Below the pieces are notes generated by a model, which ran no database searches, was not told the DNA's origin, and saw only the letters and a program-made list of their open reading frames with translations. The translations under genes were made by a program, and so were the position numbers. Shown here one piece after another: positions 36,889 through 48,214 of a stretch of DNA of 64,000 nucleotides (positions are counted from its first letter, which is position 1; every line of letters begins with the position of its first letter). The stretch lies in NCBI GenBank assembly GCA_047495785.1, contig JBLDXI010000055.1, forward strand, positions 1,364,001 through 1,428,000, in the 5' to 3' direction. Origin of the DNA: Lepidodermella squamata. Lineage: Eukaryota; Gastrotricha.

Positions 36889-39800
36889 ATGGCTGGCTTG
36901 CAACAATTGTATATGTTACTATGGAAGAACTTCAAAATCAAATTTCGCACGCCGGTATAATCTATTTAAAAAAATGCTTGGAATCTAGCTTTTCATTTAA
37001 TTCCTTTCAGCTAATCTTGATATTGGAAACTTTCATTCCATTCGTATTGTTTCTACTTCTGGGAACCGTTAGAAACTTCGAACCGATCGTTCCCTACGAC
37101 ACACGTTGGTTTAACTCGAGAGAATTCGAGAATTTCAAATTATTTCGAAAATTTTACAGTTTATTCATCGGCAAAACCACTGCCATCGGCCGGCCTGGTC
37201 AACATGATGCAACATTTTCTGTGCGATTCAGTTCCCTCAGATGGCGATGGACTGCCGCTGATGACGGATAACTCGACGTAAACTCTTAACAGATTTTTGA
37301 ATGATTCGAATGACATTTTCAACCTTCCCTTTTAGGTTCTACCGGTTTCTCGAAAAGGTCGATTTTGTATACCGAGAGGTTGAAACCATTGAGGGTGGCC
37401 TAAGTAACCCAGCTTGGGCGAGAGTTCTAGATGATTTGGCCGACATTGCGTCGACCCTGCCAGCATCTGACACCTGTAAAGATCAAAAGAAGAACGAAGC
37501 TGCGAATAAAACAGAGTTAGTCAACAAACCCAAGGAATAGCGGATTCACATTAGTTCAATGCATTTTTCAGGCTGTTATACGCAGGTCTGGCAAAATTCT
37601 ACACAATGATGTGCGGTGATATAAAGAATGTGAAGAATACAACCGATGGGTTTTATTCATCTCCTTCTGATATCGGAGGGAATTCGACGGTTTTGCCTCC
37701 CGAGACCGCTCTGTCGAAGGCTTCGAAGCAGTTCCAAGCTTTCCTCGTCTTCTGGGAGCGTTTTTTGACTGGACAACTGAAGGTTCTCTACACCCCCGGC
37801 AAAAGCCCAGCTGTGCAGAATGTTGTCCGACGAGCGAATAGCACGTTTGAACTTGTCGATCTGCTAACCGTACACGCGAATCACTGGCTGACGAATTCGA
37901 CGAGCTCGCTGCGTCAAATTGTAGCTAAACTGCCGGGTTCAGCCGACAAAATTCAACTCATCGATTCGGTGGCTTGCTGGTGGTTGCAACTGATCTCCCA
38001 AGCCAACTTCAACATATTCGTACCGTTCGATCACGAAGATGACGCAATCGATTACTCGATCAACGTCGCCCACAAGGAGAACATCACTGTTTTCGCTGTT
38101 ATAGCCTTTGACGTAAATGAAACCGCCGTCGAATTACAACCACATACGACTTACAAAATTCGGACAAACTCGACTTATCTTTACAGCGTGAAACAACTAC
38201 GCCCGCTGTATTGGCAGCCTTTACCTGTCAACTGGGATTTCTTCTACTACACCTCTGGCTTCGTATTTTTGCAAGACGTTTTCGATAGAGTATGTTGTTT
38301 ACTTTGAGGATTTTAGTTAAAGTCAGCTCTGTTTTCTAGGCTATAATAGATACACTTGTCGGCTATCAAGTTGTAGATCCGGGTTCATACAGCCGCATTT
38401 TTCCGAGCCCATGTTACCTTTACGACATTTTCCGATTCACTGACAGGTACGAAATGAACCGCATTTGTGGGAATTTTGCTAGTTCTTCTATTATAGCATG
38501 ATCCTACCGTTATGCATGACGATAAGCTACGTCTACGCTGCGGCTATACTAGTCCAGAACATTGTTTCTGAGAAGGAAAATGGCCTGAAAGAATTCATGA
38601 AAGTCATGGGTTTAACGAATTTTATCCACAATTCAGCGTGGTTCATCACTGCCTTTATTCAGCTATCCATTTCCGTATCGATCGTCACAGCAATCCTGGT
38701 GGGTTTCGAAGTTATCGCCCACAGCAATCCGGTTATTATCTGGCTGATACTCGAAATCTACGCCATCGCGACTATTACATTCAGTTTTTTGCTGAGCTCG
38801 TTCTTTTCAAAGTCGAAAATTGCCTCCGCAACAGCTGGCATGGTCTATTTCTTATCCTATGTCCCTTCTCTTTCGATTGGGCTTCAAGAAGATTTGGCTG
38901 GAGTACCAATCTCTGCCTCGGTGAAAATCTTAACGTCACTCCTTTCCACCTCAGCGTTCGGCCTCAGTTGTAAATATATCGGTCTTAGCGAATCAACTGC
39001 TGTCGGGATTCAGTGGGACAATCTCACGACTTCGCCCGTTGAAAATGATGACTTCAACCTTCTGTGTGCTGTGGGCATGCTTTGCCTAGATGCTTTTCTC
39101 TACGGCATCTTAGCGTGGTACATTGAGCATGTTAAGCCCGGCGACTACGGCATTCCCAAGCCATGGTACTTTCCCCTAACTAACGCTTATTGGTCTGGGA
39201 AGTTGACAGATGATGGCTACAGAATGCCGCGATACATGGAGGCTGCATGGGAGAAGTCCAAACTCGTGTTTTACAAGGCTACAAATGCCAGCTTCGCTAA
39301 GCCGTCAGACGTGCAAGATGTGGAAAGCAATTCACTTGGCGCAGACGAGTTTTTAGCGCGAAGCTGTGAGCCTGACCCGCAGGGATCAATTCTTGGAGTG
39401 GAAATTGACAATCTAGTTAAAATTTACGAAAAGAAACGCATGGCTGTCAACAAGTTGTCGCTGAAATTATACGAATCCCAAATCACTGGTCTTTTGGGCC
39501 ACAACGGTGCTGGAAAATCGACTACAATGTCTATTCTGACGGGTATCTTACCATCGACATCAGGATCTGTTCGAATCTACGGCCATGAAATCGGGGCATG
39601 CTTAGACATGCTTCGTGGCAATCTAGGCTACTGCCCTCAGCACAACATTTTATTCGACCATTTAACGCCCGAAGAACATTTGAGGTTCTACAGCGCTTTG
39701 AAAGGCATTCCAAGCTCGATTACCGATGAGGAAATTCAGGGAATGCTCGACGACGTCGGTCTGACTAAAAAGAGGAAATCGATCGTTAGCCAGCTATCCG

Positions 39801-42800
39801 GTGGTATGAAGCGGAAACTCTCCATTGCTTTGGCTTTTCTCGGCCAATCCAAGGTGGTCATTCTAGACGAACCAACTGCTGGGGTCGATCCTTACTCTCG
39901 CCGCGCCATTTGGGACTTGATTTTGAAGTACAAAGCTGGGAGGACAATCTTACTGTCAACCCATCACATGGACGAAGCTGATGCGCTATCTGATCGGATT
40001 GCAGTCATATCAGCTGGGGCGCTGAAATGCTGCGGATCTTCGCTGTTCCTCCGCAACAATTTCTGCGAGGGTTACCACTTGGTTTGCGTTAAAACCGCTA
40101 ATGCTGAGCGCAGTTTGATTGAAGAATTCATAACTCGTCATTTGCCATCGGCTTACTTCCACTCCGAAACGAAGGAGGAGTTGCATTTCATTATTCCTTA
40201 CTCTGAGGAAAGGAACGGCCGAGCTGTTCCGTTTTTCAAAGAGTTCGATCAAGCCCTTGACAAATTAGGAATAGCTTCCGCTGGTGTATTCGACTCAACC
40301 CTTGAAGAAGCTTTCCTTAGAATCACAGGACTTACCTCGGATGGTCAGGCTGCGGCTGATGACGTGCCGCCTATTGTTGGAAACGGCGGGGCTAGAATTA
40401 GCGGCACCTCTGATATCATCTCTCCAGCTGCCCTAGACGCCTGCGCTAAAAGCGAGAACGATTCGAGCTTCTTGCGCCATTTCCGCCACTTCCGAGCTTT
40501 GATGATCAAACGTTTCATCCACGTTCGCCGCAGCTGGCGAGTTTTAATGTCGCAAATTTTGTTACCCGCTGTTTTCATCGCCATTGCCATGTCAATGTCT
40601 CTATCTGCAACGAGGGCTGGCGACTCAGTTCCCTTCGTTCTAAGCCCGTGGCAGTACAACAGTATCAGCCAGCCAGCGGGTATTTTCACGCCGACGACGA
40701 ACTACGCCCTAAAGCCAGAGCATCAGCCAACTTCGATCATCGGTGGGGATGGTTGGATTGATGCAGATGCTACGAAGATTGCAAACACCTTGAATTTGAT
40801 CAGCGGCCTATCAGCTGATTGCGTCCTACTGTCGAAAAATTTCGACCCTTATGTGTTACAAGGAATCGGCAACGTCACCCAGCCAGAAATGATTGCCTAT
40901 TTCAATCCCGAATGTGAAAACGCATTCTTTGAAGGCGTGCCTCTAGCTGGATTTTCGTCTCTGTCGAATCTCAGCCTTAAAAGTAGGGCTGGCGAAGATT
41001 ACTACTATCCTATCTGCCGATGTGCCCCGCCAGCTAATTTCCAATGCAGTGGGAACGTAGCGAAGCCTCCTCAACATCAACTGATTACGGGCGATCATCT
41101 CATCGACTTGGGATCGCAGAATATCACCGAGTACATTCTTTTCACGACTGATGACTTTAAAATGCACAGGTAGTAACTTCAACGAAATTATTTAGAGCTT
41201 TTTAGCATCAATGCTCTATGTTGTAGATATGGTGGATTGCAGTTCGGCCGGGAGCTTCAACACGTTCCGGTGAAGTTCGGCGAAGGCAAAGCGGCAATCT
41301 TGCGGAAACTCGCAACTCGGCGCATAGCTGTTAGCTACTTTGACAACAGAGGTTTCCATGCCCAGCCCATTTACATTAATTCTATGAACAACGCCATTCT
41401 GCGAGCAAATGTTGGAAAACGGCCAGAACTTGGCAACCCAGCGGCTTATGGCATCACCACCTACAACCACCCGATCAACGGCACGGACAAGCAGACATTT
41501 CAAGATATGGCGTAAGTTTTCAACCTCAGTTCAATTTTTAATCATTATTAAACTTCCTTTATAGTGTCCAAGGAACTGATATGCTGATTGCTATCTTCAT
41601 CATTATTGCCATGTCTTTCGTCCCGGCGTCTTTTGTTGTGTATCTAGTCTACGAAAGGTATCTGCTTGTCAAACATATCCATTTCATGAACGGCCTGCAT
41701 CCGATCACTTATTGGATTGCCAACTACGTTTGGGACTTGTTGAATTACCTAATTCCAGCTGGCTGTTGTCTGGTATTGAAAATCATTTTTTTTTGTAAAT
41801 TAATTTAATTTGATTGTTGTAGTTGATATTGCTGGCTTTCAATGTCCCGGCTTACGTTTACGGCGACAACTTGTCAGCAATCCTGGGACTGCTACTTCTC
41901 TACGGATGGTCAATGACACCGATGATGTATCCCCTAAGTTTCTGGCTGAACGAGCCTAGTAAAGCCTACGTTTTTCTGGTGATGCTAAACCTGTTCATTG
42001 GCACCACCTGTGTCATTACTACGTCCGTACTGGACATGTTCGCCGACACACCGGTGCTGAACGCTGCGAATGACATCTTCAAGGTTGCATTCCTGCCCTT
42101 CCCGTCGTACTGCCTCGGCCGCGGTTTCATCGACATTGCCATGAATCATTACATCAACGTTTACCACATTATGGCCGGTAAATTCGACCAGGTCGTCTCG
42201 CCGCTGACGTGGGAAGTCGCTGTGCAAAAATATGCCGCCATGGCGATTGAAGGCTTCCTGTTCTTCGTGCTGACAATCGTGCTCGAAATCATGTCCCGCC
42301 GCAACGTCGACCTGAGATGCCGACGTAAATGCGTTGAAACACCGTCGCCTGACCTGACCACCGATTCATCGTCGCCGGATGGCGATGAAGAGGACGTTGC
42401 TGCTGAGAAGAATCGAGTGCTGATGGGCGGCGCAAGCAACGACCTGCTGTTGATTGATCGACTCTCGAAAGAATTCTTCCCGAAATCCGGCCGAATTGTA
42501 GCTGTTGATCGGCTGACAATTGGCATGCCAAGCGGTGAATGTTTCGGCCTTCTTGGCCTAAATGGAGCCGGTAAATCGACCACATTTTCGATGCTATCTG
42601 GACTTGTCAACTCAAGCTGTGGTGAAGCTAGACTTGTGAGCATCTAGCTTGATAATTAATTTGTAATAATATTTTAAAAATTTTCAGCGATCGCAAATTT
42701 TGTGCAGTGACAAAACGCCATCTTCCAGCTCAATGCGATCGGTAGGATTCTGCCCGCAGACGGATCCGCTGATCGACGAGCTAACAGGACGCGAACATTT

Positions 42801-43641
42801 GCAGCTGTACACTCGGATCCGAAACATACCTTCCGACCAGGAAGATCTCGTTGTCGACAATTTGCTTACTCGCATGGGTCTGCTGCCGTATGCGGACAAG
42901 CCTAGCAAGCATTACTCGGGCGGAATGAAGCGCAAGCTTGCCGCAGCTCTGGCTCTTGTAGGTGACCCGAAAGTTGTTTTGTTGGACGAACCCACGACTG
43001 GCATGGACCCAGGATCGAGGCGCTTCTTATGGAACGTCATTCTAAAACTACGCAAAGAAAAGCGACTTGTTGTTCTAACTTCGCATAGCATGGAAGAATG
43101 CGAAGCGTTGTGCTCTCGGCTTGGCGTGATGGTCGAAGGCAAGTTGCGCTGCCTAGGCAGTACTCAGCAGCTGAAGGACAAGTTCGGGAAGGGTTACACA
43201 ATCTTCCTGCGCCTACAACCGGGTTCCGTTTTCCGGCGTGACACGTTCATGCAGGTTTTCGAGCGCTACAACATTCCAAGCTCAATGTGGCGTGTTGTAG
43301 CCCAGCGGCATCAAATTGTCGAACTGGGCCTTTTAACTCCTCGACCAGATCTGAGCAAGTTGTTCGACGCGTTAGGCTACTTGAGGCGAATGAATGCTGT
43401 TGCCGACTTTTCAGTTTCCCAGAACACACTCGATAGCGTAAGTCTTCAACATTTCATAAATGTTGCTCAAACTTGATTAATTCTCAATTTTCAGGTATTT
43501 TTATTCATGGCCAATAATACTAACAGCGTACGGCATCCCTCAGTTTTGATCCAAAATGATGCAGATACAGAGCCGCAAGCGTTGCCATCAGGTGATAACT
43601 TTCCGATGAGACCAATGACTAATCAAGCTAGCCATAGATAG
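36889..43641 (+). CDS. ABCA-4: ABCA-family transporter with shortest ECD1 (12 exons)
   Basis: Exons: 36889-36954, 37011-37104, 37160-37277, 37336-37515, 37572-38289, 38340-38446, 38497-41169, 41227-41511, 41565-41772, 41823-42635, 42688-43437, 43495-43641. The product is 2052 aa. Only about 427 residues precede TMD1, the least of the four paralogues. NBD1 has GHNGAGKST near 759 and LSGGMKRKL near 862. NBD2 has GLNGAGKST near 1725 and YSGGMKRKL near 1830. The last exon begins VFLFMA. Two introns are not seen in the paralogues: 41170-41226 in the second extracellular domain and 42636-42687 inside NBD2. The intron just before the SGF segment is missing and one has appeared after FDR (38290). The final AATAAA candidate is 43911-43916. 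Both ATPase domains look functional. Confidence 0.88.
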
Positions 43642-46600
43642 CTTAATATTCTGTGAAATTATTTTTAATCATTGCCCATATTATTTATATCTATCAAAAA
43701 TTTTGTACGCCTTTCTTATGTCTCGCGGAAGATCCCTGTGCGCTACATTTAAAAAAAAATGAAACAAATTCAATAATAATGTTGGGGTTTAACGATTTTT
43801 TTTATCCTAATCGTGATATTGCACAAGTTGGAAAAGAGTAATATGGCTAAAACTGTAGTGTTCACACCTAGCCATGTTTTAATTGAATGCCGATTTTGCC
43901 AGACGGTTTAAATAAATAATATCTGGTGAAGCGATTCATTTCCTACAGTCGCAAGCGGTGTGATCATCTGCTTCCTGCGCTTTCCCAATGTATTGTAGCT
44001 TCCAAGCGATGGTTATTTTTTCCAAGGAGAGCTAGTTATTTTTTTAGCCAGCAGTAAAAAAACGCAATAAAACGAAACAATTTCCTGCCATACAACCATC
44101 GTTTTTTTCATATATAAGCAAGCGGAAATGCTATCGATTCAGAACACGAGATATACGAGCGTGCAGTCCGAATGTCTCGAGGCATAGTACTGACCGACTC
44201 GAGAACATGTCAACTTTTACATGCTCGGTATTGTTTTCGCCGAGTCTGGTGTCTTCCATGCACGCATAAATATTAGGTGTTGTTGTTTTATTGAAATGCG
44301 ATGAGAATTAGCGGTCACTTCACTCGCTTGCAGTAGCTTCGGTTTTATTAAAAATACCAGCTTAATTAGAATTCGTAACTCGGTCACCGCGCCCTTAATT
44401 ACAAGCCTGTAAGGCAAGCAGCCAGAGCAGAGTGTTTACGGCAGGTCATCATCACTCACTCCACGCGCCAAATGGCGGCTGCGATCCAGCACAAAATGCG
44501 AAAAATAAACACCCATAGCATGAAAAAAGAATGAAACCACCGGCTAGAATTGCTCGCGTGTACAATATATTGGTTTCATCTCTCAGGCATGGAAAGTCTG
44601 CTATTGCGCTGACATGTACATGACAGTTCGCTCGTTCGCTCGCTCGCCCACATCTTCACCCGCGGTATGCGCACAAAAAACCACTGCAACATCTGTTAGC
44701 TAGAATAAACTCCTTTTTTTCTTGCAATAATTTGCGTTACAGTAGTTTTCTACAGCAAAAAAAGCTGTTTTCGTTCAATCAACGGCGTGTTTACCTTGGT
44801 GATATTCTGTAAGTGTTTGAGGCGCGTTTTTTATCGCGCGCGCTCAGCTGGCGTTATTGTAACGCGCACGCTTTATTGTTCAATCAGCGGTAAGCGAAAA
44901 GCGCGATTTCCGATAGGCCCTCTGCTGAATCGTTAAAAGCATATTATACATGAGTAAATGTTATACAACGAACATAACCCCCATGTGCTACTTTTTTCAA
45001 GGCGCAGTGCTTTTGGCGCCGCTGGGCGTTTTTTCGAAGTGAGTGTATTCTATGATATGTAATTGTTTAAAAAATCAAGCCTTGTCCGGCAGTAGGTGCT
45101 TACAAGATAAGATGATAACACACCGCGCCGCCGGCTAGCTATGTTGATTTTTCATTTAACACGGCGCCGCTTTGGCGATAAAAAAGCAATCATGCGCTTC
45201 TAATTGTTCTCGCGTGCGCAAATTCTAGCGATTTTTATTACTTTGCGACTACCAGTCCAGTGCGCGAACTTGCAACTACGGCGATAGTTGGTTAGATTAC
45301 CTTGGCCGGCAGAGTGGGTAGGTAACGCGATTTCAGACGGAGCCACTCGAAGGCATGTCGTGAACTCGATGTTTGTCGCATCTACATACATAATATCAAC
45401 GCGCGGGTTTATCGCACTCGAAACTTCCCAAATTGCGCTATTGAATTTTTATTTACGTTTGAAATAACAATGTTTAAATAAACTTCAGACGCGCCTCACT
45501 CCCAGTTTTGATTTGATTAAGTCGCGCCACTAGTAAACAACAGCAGGTTACTGACTCAGTAGTAGTCGTGCACTTATTTTGCTGGCTGCTGAAACTTAAG
45601 CGACGCCTTCCGGGTCGTGAAACGCAACGCTTTAACGCTCGATTATTCGCCACGCCGTCGAGCGGCGGAAGTCCAATTATAATATGCGCTTTTGTTGTTG
45701 TCGGCGCCTGCGGTCATCCAACATCGTCGCACACTGCTGTTATGATATTATTATTGCCCACAATTATGCGCGGCCGAGCCCAGGTGGGTGCCGATAACTC
45801 TCGCCGCATTTATTATAATAATATCAAATGCCACTGCCGAGCTGGCGACGTATTCGAGTGCGCTTCAACCTGCCACTGCCGCGCCTTATTACCATCACGG
45901 CGGTGAAATATTGCAATCGATAAAACAAGCCAGCTTTTTTTACGCACGGTTTATTTGCTCAATTCGACTGCTGCCAATCACCAGTAGCCGTGGCCAGCCT
46001 ACCACCACAACCACCACCACCCCCACTTGATTATTTTTCATCCAACCTGCGAGTGCGCTTGATTTTTTTGTCTACCCCGCGCGGCCCGTCAATGAGCGCA
46101 AATATGTCGCGTTTTTTTCTAGATGCGCTCTCTTGTCAATTACTTATGCATATGATCACCGTCGTCGTCATCATCATTAGCGAGGGCGTGTAATTATCAT
46201 CCGGCCGTTTTTCGCGCAACATCTCCACTTTGTCACGTTTTTACTAGGCCGCCGTTTTCGTCGCGACATCATCCACTGAATAGCCCGTATCGTTTTCAAT
46301 TAACCGCGCTCTCAAAAGAGACTCTAATCGGCGCCGCTCGTTTTCTCGCGCCAATAATTTCGGGCATTATTCGTTACAATACCTGGGAGAGGTTGTGTGT
46401 TCTGTGTATTTTAGCAATTATAACGCGCCAGCTCAACAACACTTGTTTGTTTGCGAGTTGTTTGCAGCGGCGTCGGCGGCGGCTGGGCGGGCGATGACGA
46501 TGTTCTGCTGCTGGGCGCCGACGTTCTGGCTCATCTAACGAAACAGCGAAACATCGCGACACTAAACGCGGCCGCAAAAATCAGTGCCTCGCGCCGCCGC

Positions 46601-48214
46601 CGCAATAAAATCGGCGGGCGGCTGCGCATTTATATACACTTTCTTCGCAGCTGTGCTACTGCTCGCTTTTCGCTAGGCTTGTGAATAAAGCTGACGACAA
46701 CAATGTAATATCTCTAAAAGCTGCGATTTAAGTACAAGTGCAATGAAACAATTTGTCGTAAAAATGTATTATAACAACGCTTCATATCAGTTATATTATC
46801 GCTCTGTATCGCTGCTGTGATTGTAAATTACACCATTTTATTTCGCCTAACAATAACAATAATGCCTAATAGTAATAATAATAATAAGAACAATCGAACA
46901 CGGGGGCGCCTAAGCACCCAAGCGAAACCGAGGACGCGCACTTTGTCTTTTATGGCTCCCAGGCGCCGCGTGGCCGCTGTCTGTCATGTCGCTCGCCGGT
47001 TCCGCATGATTGCGAACGAACGATGAACGCGTTTTTTTTCCCGTCTTCCTGGGCCTATTTTAATCATTGTCGAGCAATTACACCGAGAGGCGCCGGCGCA
47101 AGCACCGACGTAGTCTTGCCGCGCGTCTTTTCTACAACATTCGGCCAGTGTCCGAAAAATCACCACGCCAAATTTTCTATCGATGATAATAACACCGCAA
47201 AATAACAAGCGAATTTTTGCTTATCGTCATCGTTCATGATTGGCGGCTGCCGTGCGACAGTTTTTGCCGAAACAACAACTTTGGCGCCGTGCAACCGGGC
47301 TTTTTAGCCGATATATACTAGTTGTTATGTGTTCACCAAACACTCACACACCGCTCTGCCAATCGTCGTCGTCGTCTAATAATGTCGCGCATTTGTTGAC
47401 AATCGTTTTTGCCTATCCCCACGAGTCATCGCACGAGAGCGCGCAAAACAACAAACATTTCGGCGGCACCTGAGCAAAAACATACTTGCGCCATGATAGT
47501 GGTGGTAATTTAATTTTTAGCGCCCGCCGATCAAGTCGCAATTACAGCCATTTCCGCGCTATTTATCGCGCTGCTGCTGCTGCAAAAATCGAACAAACTT
47601 TTTATTTTGTTTATTATTTTTCATGCGCGCTGCTGCGTACCGGTGGTTGTGCCGCCTTAAAAAAAACTCTACTTCCAAAGCCGCCGCTCGGCAAATATTT
47701 GCGGCACAACAAGATGCTGCCTGTGTGTAACTGTCGCCGTTTCGCTGTAATTAGCAGCGTTTTGGCAATTGTCATTAATACTACTAGCATTACAGCTGTA
47801 AAAAGCTAACGCGAGCTACTACTGCTGCTCTTCTCTTGACGAAGAGCCTGCTCAAGTGCGACGGCGAGCGGCCGCGCGCTTTAACGCGCTGGATTATCCA
47901 GACGTCACTTAGCGTCGTTAAACAGCTGCGCGTTTTTAACCACCCAATCGGCATCCATTACGCCCGTAAATCCGGCGGGGGCTGGCGACGCAGCTTTAAA
48001 TTGTGACTTTACCATCACCATTATATAGACTTTTACAATATTCATATACTGTGTGCGCTGAAGGACCGAACATTTTTGTTGCCGATGATGCGGTGAAAAT
48101 CGGTTCTAATAGCCGCCGCGTCTCTAGCTGTTGTTGTTATTTTCGTCACATCACAAGCAATGGCGATTCGGCTATTAGCCGCCATTGCCTCGTCATTCAC
48201 TTCACGCGCTTAGA
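43642..48214. other. Long spacer upstream of acetylcholinesterase, GGCGCC-rich
   Basis: About 4.5 kb with no convincing protein gene. Nine GGCGCC palindromes occur between 45015 and 47288. A TATATAAG box lies near 44111. A short AAT-type repeat lies near 46870-46890 and an ACC-rich stretch near 46000-46025. Probably promoter, enhancer or 5' non-coding exon sequence for the downstream gene, as expected for a neuronal or muscle gene; nothing here proves it. Confidence 0.45.

Noticed and set aside
45568-47809. Several 60-130 aa ORFs in the spacer upstream of the cholinesterase
   Set aside because: Arg/Cys/Ser-rich translations in competing frames of biased DNA; no signal, domain or splice support.
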